DNA from: Siderastrea siderea
Taxonomy: Eukaryota; Cnidaria; Anthozoa; Scleractinia; Rhizangiidae
Direction of reading: 5' to 3'
Length of the DNA: 64,000 nucleotides
NCBI GenBank assembly: GCA_964030785.1
Contig: OZ034967.1
Coordinates: forward strand, 45,506,033 to 45,570,032
The notes under the pieces were generated by a model. The model was not told where the DNA came from. It saw only the letters and a list, made by a program, of their open reading frames with translations, and did no database searches. This document shows, piece after piece, positions 23,101 through 35,100 of the stretch; the stretch's first letter is position 1; every line of letters starts with the position of its first letter. The position numbers were made by a program, and so were the translations under genes.

Positions 23101-26100
23101 TGACAAATGACAGCTTTCAAAAGGAAGAAAACCTCCTTGAACGGTAGCAAAGTACACAAAGCTTTGCGTGTCATCTGGTTTCAGTTGTTTTCGGAGAGAA
23201 GTAAGAAATCTATTTCGTTACTCACTTTTCAGCTGATGAATTCTCCAGTACTGTTTGCCGAATAAGTCTGACCATCGGCGTGAACCCTGTTTGACAAAGT
23301 TCGTAAAATATTTTTAGAAACCAATCGCATTTTTCAATTGTCCTTCCAACTGCACATGACTACATTTATGAATGATCTGTCAAGAGAGGAGCAAGCGATA
23401 AAGCTATTGCTATTGGGCTATTATGGGCATCCACAACGACAGCCTGGCTGACTGACTGTGTCTTTCTACCTGTTTGTCAGTCTGTCTATCTGGGTGACTT
23501 ACGGGCGGACTGACTGACTGACTGGTCGACCGAAGGAAGGAGGAGGGAAAATAGGAAGGAAGGAAGGAAGGAGGGAGGGAGGGAGGGAGGGAGGAAGGAA
23601 GGAAGGAAGGAAGGAAGGGAGGAAGGAAGGAAGGAAGGAAGGAAGGGAGGGAAGGTGGGAGGGAGGGAGGGGAGGGAGGGAAGGAAGGAAGGAAGGAAGG
23701 AAGGAAGGAAGGAAGGGAGGGAGGGAGGCAGGGAGGGAGGGAGGGAGGAAGGGAAGGAAGGAAGGAAGGAAGGAAGGAAGGAAGGAAGGAAGGAAGGAAG
23801 GAAGGAAGGAAGGAAGGACCGCCTGAATCAGTACTGACTGACCAACTGATGGATCAAATAACTGCTCTACTGTATGATAACACACCTGTCCCTCCAGCGA
23901 TAAGAACTATTTCCTTTGCTTCACTAAGTCTGGATTCTTGAAAATCTCCGGAATAATCACTTATTTGAAGACTATCACCTGTAAAAGATTCAAACACTTA
24001 TTACATCTCGTCTGCCAGGGTTAACTAACAACTATAGTTTGTGACTGTAAGTCTGTATTAGGATATATTGTCCAAGAATTGGATCAATGGAAAATGAATT
24101 CTTTGCGAGTTTTTAATTTTTCGAAATGAGTCAGTTGTCTAAGATCTCAGAAAAGGATCTCTTGCGAATGGAAAATCTACGGGAACAAGCAGATGAAGCT
24201 CGTAGCCTGTTCCAGGCGTTCAGATAGTTTTCTGCCGCTCTTTCGCTCGCTATATTTTTCGCTCGCGCTCCACTATCTGAACGCCTGGAACAGGCTACGA
24301 ACTTGTGCTCAACTCACCGGCTACCAAAGAAGCTAACGTTGGTGTTAGTGTTCCGTCAGGGTAGATTTTAATCATTAAATAGAAGCGCTTGCCATCATGT
24401 TCTCTTTCAGTTGGACTCACTTGCAGGGAGGGTAGAACTACTGTGTATGGTCGGGTGATCTGCATGCCTAGAAACGAGACACAGATGAATAGATAAGGAT
24501 ACGTCCCACTCGGGGGACAGGCGGAACACACGGCAACTTGCTCTAAGTCGCTTGTTTTTTTGGGCCGGTGGGGAGGGGGGGGGGGGCAAACGCGAGGTTT
24601 AGACAATCGCAAAACAGGCGCACAAAAACCTTACGTGCGTTGCGCGCAATGCGATCGTTCCGCAGAACCAGCTGCCATTTTGATTCACGCTCATGGACCA
24701 CGTGCGCGTCCTCCATAATCAGAACGAGCGACTTGGTGCACAAGTCTAGCAGAGGCTGTGTCATCTTTCTTCAGTATTACTTTGAAAAGCTAAAAGACAT
24801 TGAAATCAAAGGAAACCTAAAAATAAAATCACTCAATTACAGTGGTTTTCAAAAACGTAAAAATACGTGTGTTGCCACGGATTGCTAGGATGGAAATGGA
24901 TTGCAATTTGAGGAAATTAGCCATTAATATATTTTATTAAGCTCCTCTCTTGTGCCTTGGAAAAATGTCCAAAACTTTATAAGGTTCGTTCTCCCTTTGA
25001 GAAAATCACTTGATATTTTCCCCTAGATGTGCTATGTTAAGATACCCAAACAGCTAGCCAATACCCATGTACCTGGAGTAGAGAGAGACAAGGCGTAGTA
25101 AAGTATCATGTGGTCTAACATACCTTCGACATTCCTGTTCATGTGTATATGGTGTCCTATAGGAACTCTCATGATTACACCCTCAGGGAGCTCGCAGCAG
25201 AATAACTTACAGTTATGGGTCACTGGCTCAACTGATACTACTCTGCAATCCCATAATCTGGATTCTGTTAATGAAAAAACATCAAGGTTTAGAAATCATA
25301 GAAAATGCGCACACAAGGACAGTGTTCACACAGCTTCTGAGATACATAAACATAATGAGTGCTTACTGGGAAATTTTCAGTACAATGGACAAAGAAAAAA
25401 CGCGCGTTTTTGATTGGTCTAGGGGGGAAGGGGGTTGTAATTAAAGTACACATGCACGAATGATGTAATGAGCCACAAAGTTCCGGTTACGTGAGCGAAT
25501 GACCACTACAAAGATTTTAAAAACATTTCTTATTTTGTGCGGGATAACCAAAATCAAAACAATGTATAGAACAAATAGATTCCGTTTGGCCTTGCGTGTG
25601 TATTCTGGTAACGCACGGAGGCGTCAAAAAACGTGGTAAGAATATCAGTCACGCTACTCGCATGCGGCTCGCAGCGTACTTCTTTGTTCTTATCACGAAT
25701 TGACGCCGTTTGTGCGCCATCACAGTACACACGCACTGTACTGTCAAGCTAACTATGGAGAATCTCCCATACGAAACAGAAAAAGGTTTATCCTAGGAGA
25801 ACTTACAACTTAGCTCCTGGTACTATCAAAACCGGGCTTCCTTACGGTGATAAGCATGACTCGTCCCCAGTCGTCTTCATGTCGTGCGACGCGCGGCACC
25901 GCGAAGTGTGATGGGTAGTGAAAAAGTGAGAGAGGAAGACTCTCCCCTCTCCCCTTCCCATCACCCCTTGCTATCACACCTCGGCTCCCGCGCGCGTCGC
26001 GCGACATGAAGACGACTGGGGACGAGTCAGGTGATAAGCAGGGCCCTTTTGTCAGTGATAAAGGGGTTTTAGTTACTACAAAAACGGCAGGGGTATTTTG

Positions 26101-29100
26101 CAGAACGTAGAACGCAGAATGCAGAACGCAGACTGCTGGTAAGTGGTATAGAGTGTGAAGCAGGTAGGTACATCATGTATGATGAGCTGATATCATACAT
26201 GCCTAACCCTAACCCCAAACCCTAACATTAAAGGGGCATGGTCACGAGGATTTCGCAGATTTCTGGTCAAAACTGTGCTAAAATCATCGGTAGCTAACTT
26301 TGTCCATGCCCAACATTGTGTTTGAACATTTAAAGGAACATATTAACTTAATTTCATTAAGAGAAAACAAACTATGACCATTTAATACCGATTTAATGTC
26401 GACACACTGAAAGAATTTGAAAAGTTTAGCCTAATTTTTTCAAATTGCAATCCATTTCCATCCGTGCCATCCGTAGCAACAGACGACAGAAAATAGTTTC
26501 AGTGAAATAAGATAGTCTTTGGTAACAAACCTAAACCATTATTTGCAGGCGTTCATTGATGTCAGGACATATTTTTGATTTTTAAAGTGAACTAAAACAA
26601 CGTGACAATGCCCCTTTAAACCCTAACCCTAATCTTAATCCAACCCCTAACCCTAACCCTAACCTTAACCCTAACCCTAGGTTTAGGGTTAGGACCATCA
26701 TTCTGCATTCTGCATTCTGCATTCTGTGTTCTGCATTCTGCATTCTGCAAAATACCCCTGCCGCTACAAAAATGTCGGTGGGGAACGCTTTCAACCTTTT
26801 AAGCCCCAATAGTGACAAGCACCTAACTTCTCCTTACAATATGACTACTTGATCAAGTATGCAAACCATGAGAACAAAGGAAATGATCATCAGATAAGAT
26901 GGTCTTGATTTTTGCACAAATTCTCCCAACTAATACCATAAGAAATATAATTATGGAGAAGAAAATGCATACTGATAATGGGGCTTAAAGGTTTAAGAAG
27001 ATTTAAAGGCCAAAGTTTTGAACGTTGAGTCGAGAAAGGTTGCTCTGGCGAAGGGCTAATGCTCAAAATGTCGGCATTGAAAACCCCTACATAGGTACTC
27101 TATGATGGTAAAGTTGATATTAAATTAAAGCGTTTAATTTGTCAGTCAACAATAAATAGAAAAACAACCCAACGAAATCTAGCAGTCTTTTTCCACAAGT
27201 ACTCTAAACCAAGTGAAATAACCGTCGAGGTTTAAGCTTCCAAATTGTGAAGTTGAAATTCACAATGGAATTTAAGACTGAGTTTGGAGTTAATGACAAG
27301 GTTCAAGCACGTGCAAACTGAATGCCAGTGACATGGTGTCAAAAGAATGAGAGGTTTAAAGCCTTTTATGGTGTGCCTTGATGCTGAATACACACAAGGC
27401 TGAACAAAATCATTCATTGATGGATAAAAAAGAAAAAACGAAACTACAGCCACGTACTCATCTTGGAGGCTACAAAAAGCTATTTACTACTTGTAATTGG
27501 AATAAAGGTCATACTGTACGTCTATGACATTCACAAAGATGTCTTAGGTTATCATGCTACTTTCCACGGCCGTATTCAATACCGTACCTCTTTCTTTATG
27601 TAACTTATGTGAATTATTGCCATGTAGACCTTGTCCTAACTCTGTCCACCGTACACCAGCCACTTCTTTGGTTAAAAGAAGGTCAACTTTTCCACTTTCT
27701 CCAGATACACGTACTGTTATATTAGAGAACGTTTAGATGACCATCAGTAAAAGACATATGAGTGTATGTTGTAGTTCAATTTTATCCTTGGTTCAATTTT
27801 TATTTTCCTTTGTTCTTTTTATGTTAATATATGATAATGAATACAAAATAAAAGAAAAGAAAATTTGAACCAAGGATCAAATTGAACTACAACATACGTT
27901 TAATATTTGGTCAGCTACACATTATGTCTGACATTTAAGGCTTTTGCTAACAAAATTATGAGACTTACACTATACTAGCCTAACTACACGGCTAATCTGA
28001 TGTACAACTTTCTTACAGACAAACAATTTTGCACACGGAGATCATGAAGTTTAGAAAGGGTTTAACAAAATCACAGCTCAACCTGTAATCAAACTACAGT
28101 CAAAGCTCTCCTTGCGACCACTCTCGTAAGCGACCAGCTCTAGTTGCGACCAGCAATGTGAAACCCCGTTTGACTTGTCACTTAAACTCTGTAATGAAAA
28201 GCTCTCGGAAACCACTGCTCCCATAAGCGACTGCGACCACTTTTGAGAATTGCCAACAGGATTTTTCCTTTGTTTTCAAGTTCTCGTAAGCGACCACTCG
28301 GTCAGCGCTTTACTAAAAGCACTCATTTCTTGTTCAAATTTAGAGTAATACATAACACAAGTAATAATGGTTCTTTGACTTGCACTTATGTGGGATAAAA
28401 AAACTATTCAAAATTATTACTACAAAAGTATTAGTAACCATAACATATGCCACACTTTACGCTGAAAGCTCTTGTTAGCGACCACTTTCTGTTGTTTCAT
28501 CATGTGGTCCCTTACGAGAGCCAATTCTTGTAAGTGACCAGCTCTAGTTGCGACCACTTTTCTGAATTCCCGAGACGGTCGCTTATGAGAGCTTCAATTG
28601 TAGTCACATCACCTTGGAGATCACATCTGGAAGTACAAACCCATGATAATGATGAATTTCGGGGCACTTTAAGGTACTGACTCATTAGTTAGTACAATAA
28701 TAATATGAAATGACTGACACAGTGCAACTGCTTTTGTGCTGTATTCGAGCTTCAAAAGCCAAGGGTTTCTCGCTCTTATGATCACAAAAAAATCCACATG
28801 CTATCAAAAGAATGGAAAATAATTATCTCTTCATACACACCTTGTTGATGACTTACAGCATTACTAAGTGCTATAAGAGGAAAGATAGAGAATCCCATTG
28901 TAAATTTAGTCGTAATTTGGATCCACTACAAATAAAGCTGAATGTAGCAGGATATACAGTTAAACTGATAATTGAAAGGTTCTGGGAAAGAATGTCCTTA
29001 TTGACTTTTCAGGCCATAAATACATTGTGTGGTTCCAGAAAATATCCATACTCCCACCACAGTGGGTCATTGGAAATTCCGAGGTGGAGGGGGGATCTTA

Positions 29101-32100
29101 AAGGCCAAACTTTTTAAGGAATGTATTCATGAGCCTAAACTGGAATTTCCAGAGGGGTGGGGGGTTCAAACCCAAAAAAACCTCTGTGGGGGGAGTATGG
29201 ATATTTTCTGGAACAACAAATTCTTATGCCTTGAAATTAAAAACAGACACAAACAATCTAGACAGAATTGTGTCAATGACAATAAATTTTTGGGCGTGCT
29301 GAAAGACAGGATCGTCGATGAAAAATTCGCCAAAGTCACGTGGCATATACTTGCTCAACCCTTAACTTCTTCAGGTGTTTTGATAAAAGTTATTATTTTA
29401 AAAGTGAAGCTGTGGGCTGTAATGTTACAATAATAGACACATACAATTTGCACAAAACAGTACATTTGTAATTTCACTAGTCTAAACAACAATGGATAAA
29501 AGTTACATGTAACATTTTTTCAAGCTGCAGTAGTAATGCAATCATATTGTTTATGATGATCAGATGTAGTGTCTTAAACTGCAAATTGTTTCATACCTAA
29601 ATGTATTTGAAAGCTTTTTTCTCCTGACATGATAATTGCATTAAAATCTTTTCCCTCTTTCAGTTCTAGTATGACATCTTCTATTTTGATATCCTGCAAT
29701 GCACACAATGCGTGATATTGTTATTCACTTTAGTTAAACTCATGCAAGGGAGATACAAATAATTGCTTAAAATAGGTCACAGGGTATGCTTTTTATACTA
29801 TCAGCCTACAAAAACAAAACTTTGTGATCAAGCTTTACTACTCCAATAAATTTAAGTCCATTTTAATTAAAGCTTTGTTTCGGGTGTATACAAAACCTGG
29901 GCTAGGCCATGGCCCGGGCCATGGCCCACCCTATGGCCTACCCTATGGCCCACCCTATGGCCCACCCAAAATTTTGCAGTTTTTACAAAAATAGCACGGT
30001 CAGGGAAATTTAGTCAAAATTTAGTCAAGCGCGGTATGGAGCCGGCAGAAGATTGCAGACATCACGAAACAGGATACTGTGCTACCGTGAAATGTGATGC
30101 CTTTCGAAAATGGTTGCAATGGGCAAAAAAAAGAGAACCTCTACCTGACCTTGGGGAACAACGATCCGTGACATTAAGAAAAAACTGTAAAAAAGTAGAT
30201 AAAAGAAATTAAAACAATTTTTTTAGTCAGTTGATGAGCCGACAACTTTTTTAAATTCATTATTTTTTTTTTAAATGAAATAAATTTTTATCCGAAGAAA
30301 AGAAATTAAGAAAGAAAGGGACTTTTCAACACACCGGCAAGGGGGTTCGAGCCACGTATCTTACGATTAGAAGGGCGCACTATGCCACTAGACTACCAAG
30401 GCATCTCTCTTTCACACAAGTTAAATTGAATCTACTCAAGCCCTTTGCACATGATGTCACCATTTTTCAAGATGGCGCCCGCTTCTTCCAAAGTCAAGCC
30501 AAACACGCTTCGATTTCTCACCCCAGCACTTTCGCCCCCACACCAACACCACGTGTCTAAGTTCACATCATTCAAAGGTAGAGGAATTCCCCCACGGAGT
30601 TCCCACTGGGGATTTTTCCCCCCTTCCAAAAAAAAACTCAATATCTGTGCTCGATCCACGTGGCCATGACCAAAAGCGCTATGAGATTAGACGAAAAAAT
30701 CCTTTTTCCTTGAGAAAAATTAATCTTGGCCAAAAAAAAAAAAAAAAAAATTTTCTCCGCAACGTCAGCTGGATTCAAACTCGCTCACTCCAAAAAAACA
30801 CAACATTGGACTTCCCCGTGTGATGCCCCCGCGCGTGCGCACCCGCCTGCCGCCCACCCCCGCGATCCCACACCCACCGGTCAGCGGTCTGCCTGTCCCA
30901 AACTACATTCCATTCTGATGACATCATCACTCGAGGGGTGGGTCTTTTTGATACAAAACCCTATACCAACGCCCCTTACTACTACTAATGAGAAGTAGCA
31001 GAATTTCTTGGAAACGAAGTTGACAGTTCTTTTCTTATCTTTCTATATATCTGTTTCTTTGTACATGTGTTAGTTTGTTTTACTTTGTATGCCTTTACTC
31101 TTGTTTGGCTTTTTTTCTGGTTATTTTTGTAAAAACTGCAAAAGTTTGGGTGGGCCATAGGGTAGGCCACAGGGTGGGCCCTGGCCCGGGCCATGGCCTA
31201 GCCCAGGTTTTGTATACACCCCTTTGTTTCAGCCTGTTTGTGCTTGATCAAGAATTAGACTATCTCATTTTAACTGACTGATCCAGATTTGATATTATTT
31301 ACGCAAGTCATATCATTATTTCTTTCTTTCTACCAGCTGATGTTGAAGTCTCACACACAAAACGAGCTCAAACCTCACGTGTATTAAAGAATCACGTTTA
31401 ACATTTTCTCTTGAATAAAAAAATGTCCTTGATTTTGGTCTTGTGATCACAAAATTACATAAACATATATCTGTAGAATTCAGGCTTTTCAAAATTCTAC
31501 CCTAACCCACAAATCCAATGACAGTGGAAGGAATATTACACAGAGAAGATGTAAACTCAGCTATATCAAACCTTTTTCCTGGTAAAAACTGATATTGTGA
31601 CTATTTTGTCATTCTGATACCAGTCATAACTAAAACGGAAGCACAAACATTGGTAAAAAACCTTTCAAAAATAACAACACAGTGAAACAACAACATCAAA
31701 GTCTGGAAATGTGGGACTGCCATCAAATGTTGTCATTCGTCTTACATTGGGTTTGTACATAAGTTTGCAAACAAATTTCACATTCACAATTCCCATCAGA
31801 GATGTATATAATACTTGTCAACACTTAATTTACAAACCAGCATACAGGTAATACATATGAGGCATTATAGCAATAATTATTACAGCATTGCATTGATTGC
31901 AATATGTCAAAAAGTGATTGCAACTGAGTATGTGCTGACTGAGTGGGAGAGACAGACCAGAAGGTATCTGACTTGAGGTCATGGGACATGGCCCAAGCAC
32001 AGCAAGAACTTTGCGTCACCACTGATCGAGTTACATAATTTTCACCTTGATTGATCTAATTAAGTCAATGAGTATTTCCTATTTCTGGGTAAGCAATTCT

Positions 32101-35100
32101 GGTCTTACACATGTAGTTTAGCTTATGAGCTTGTTTTGTATTGAACTGCGCGAGAATGGGGGTGGGGCGGGGGGGAAGATCATACACATAGTGGTATGAT
32201 AAAAGTTTCCTAGTAATTTATTTCTTACCGTGGGTCCTGTAAGGTTTGTGGAGGAACCGGAACAGAAAACCCATCAACTGAAAGAGTGGATAGAATAAAT
32301 ATAATGAAAAAATGATGTGCTAATAATTATTGTTTTCTTATGTCCACATGGATGTGTGAAGATGGCAAGGAAAACATCTTAAATTAGAACATGACTTCCC
32401 ACCTTGCGCACCGGGAACAGAAAGACTATTATGAGACTTCAAAGACGCAGAGGAAACATTCAAGGATCTTCCTGACCCTACAAGAAAAAAATATAGACTC
32501 ATGGATTACTGATGGATTGCAAATTACACTAAATGTACCAGTATACTGTTGTACCAGTACGGTATGCTGTAATCTTCATTTATTTGATGGATTACTCTTA
32601 TGTTTAGTAGAATTTTTCTTCACAATGTATTGAAACTGCTGTTTGTTTACGATTACTTAAAAGTATGTATTACAGGAAGAAATTCCTTGTTAGAAAGAAA
32701 ACATTGCCACAAAGTAATTATAAAAGTTGTTATTACCATATTACAGCTGTACATTTAGAAAATGTAACTTAGAAAATCTTCAAATTCCAGTAATGGTAAT
32801 AACTTGCATTTCTGCATTTCAGTCATTTGTTATATTATTTCTTTACTCCTTCTCCTCTCAGTTTTAGATAATGTATCGCCTGTCCTGGGGGAGAGGGGCA
32901 CCCCTTGTGAGCAGTAAGGGATCAAACCAAGATAATTGAACATACCTGTTCTGGGTTTCATTTTGACCACACTGTCTCTTTTGAGTGGACCAATGAAACA
33001 CTTCTCAAGCATTGATTCAGCATTTACCCATTTATGTGTCTGCAAAACAAACAATTAAATTAAGTTAGCAATCCTAGTAAGTCCCCCTTACAGTGTAAAT
33101 GTATCTTGAACCTCTGTTAACTCAAACCCATTTATCTTTGATTTCCCTACTGCTTCTTTCATTAGCCAAGGTTTAAAATACTTTCAGAACCAGTTTTATT
33201 GAAACGATGTATTGAGCCAAAGGGATGTTCCATTTTTTATCCGAACCCCCTGAAAGGATGGCAAGTTTCTACACAAGAGGGGTCGGATTTTAAATCAAAG
33301 GAGCCGCCAAAAAACTAACCCTTCAGAAATTTTTTTCACAGGTGCCGCCAAAAATTGAACCCTTCGGATTTTTTCCTTCAAAGGGTGCTGCCAAAACTTT
33401 GAGGGGTCGGAATCCTGCCATCCTTAGGGGGGGTGCGGATAAAAAATGGAATGACCCAAATGAACAGCTTCTCCTTACCTCATCAAACAAGTCCGTACCA
33501 TCCCTCCCTGCCCCCCTCATGATCTCGGGAATGCCTCCAGGATGATACTCCAAGTAGGGTGTCATGTTGTATACTCTACCTGGAGAAAAAGATTGAAATT
33601 GTTCATATGAAGAGAGATCTAAGACATCACGATGTGTACGTGTACATTATTTTGCTTTGAAACCTGAGAGGAAAACTCAGCTTCTAATAATCACTTGGAA
33701 AATAATAATTATTTTCCAAACACCTGACAATTTATCAAACTGATACAAGCCATAAACTCCTTGACTTGAGAGGAATTTAATTAGTAAGATAGTTGAAAAC
33801 ATTGTATGTTAATGTGAATTGATGTTGAACTCTAATAGGGATGGCCTAACATGTGAAGATAGAAGGCAACTTTGTTTCCAGGGTCTAGGGCTGGCTTTGA
33901 AATATGATGTGAATTCGTGAACATGGAAATTGTGGAAGAATTCTTGCCTTGTGGGGTTCTTAGAGGAAGATTTTCAAGCCCATAACGGCTCATGATCATG
34001 GTGCCTGGAGCTTAAATGAGTTTCCATCTATTAGATTAGTGTGAAGTGACTAGGGGCATTACTAGTCCCACTTGGATGGGATGCTAATCCATTTCAGGAT
34101 TATCCCCCATCGTTACATGTATTGGCAAGCTGTTTAAGCCAGAATAGAGGTTTCAATATTCCTATAAAGACTGGTTCACATGTGAAGTATTATAACAACA
34201 TTAGTTATGCAAATACACCAAACATTCTGTCAATTTTATGTTGCCAGTGTGAACTATACCACATAATGACATTATAGGAACATTCTGACATGGACACAAT
34301 GACATAAGGATAAAACTGCTGATTTTTTGTTGTTGTGGCATTGTACATGTATGTTCCTGTCATATTTACGTTGTTACATTTACATCACAAGTATTTTTAA
34401 GTGATTAAATGTTAAAGCAATGTTATGTTTGTTTGAGGTATTTGTTTCATATACATGGTGCCACGAGCTTGCAGTTTTACTAAAACCTAATGGATCATAA
34501 ATAACATTACTTTAAGTAAGTATCTTTTTTCAACCTTTTTTCACTTTCATTATTATTGGAAGCTTGCAATAATTCAATACTTCTCGATTGAACCATCAAA
34601 ATCAAAAGCAAAATCACAACCCCCTCTGAATATCATTATAAAAAGAAATTCACTTCAAGCTCAGATGATAAAACACTCGGAAATTGCTCGAATTTAACTT
34701 TCGTCCCAATACCTGTACATTTACTCCTACTACATTTACTCCTCTACTTGTGTTTTCAACTTTTTCTTCAGGTATTTAAACCTTCTCTCCTGAGTTTGAT
34801 ACAGCTTGCGTGCGTACGCGTCCGTCGGAAATAAGAATTAAAGCTTTCAGCAGCTGACAGTCGAAATTAATACACTCAGTCAGACAAGCAAGGTCAAACA
34901 AACTTATTTTGACCTTCTTTGTCTAGACTTTCCGGCTGATAAAGACGCGCTTGATGTACGGCATGAAAACATTCCAGCAAAAGAATAATTACAACGATAA
35001 AATTTTGAAAAGTGAGCACAAAAAAATACCAAAACAAGCCCAGAACACTCTTTAATACCTCGAATACAGATCCAAGCATCACTTTCTGTGTTATGTTTGC

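Larger units (their letters stand above)
26085..26763. mobile_element. Mutator-like MITE carrying telomere-like repeats, 9-bp target duplication
   Basis: The ends are CGGCAGGGGTATTTTGCAGA and its reverse complement. CTACAAAAA occurs on both sides (26076-26084 and 26764-26772). Inside, both ends carry short arrays of the TGCATTC 7-mer type, then CCCTAA-type arrays, and in the centre a separate inverted-repeat element (26228-26619). It is in CYB5R4 intron 7. Confidence 0.85.

Noticed and set aside
23499..23885. Open frame of repeated LPSF residues
   Set aside because: It is only the translation of the GGAA/GGGA microsatellite in a CYB5R4 intron.
30331..30404. Functional tRNA gene
   Set aside because: A and B boxes are present but the D and anticodon stems do not pair; a SINE-like remnant is more likely.
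34904..35058. Continuation of the CYB5R4 first-exon frame past the donor
   Set aside because: The conserved WICIRG ends at a GTATTA donor and the downstream residues do not fit the cytochrome b5 domain; the next exon resumes it.
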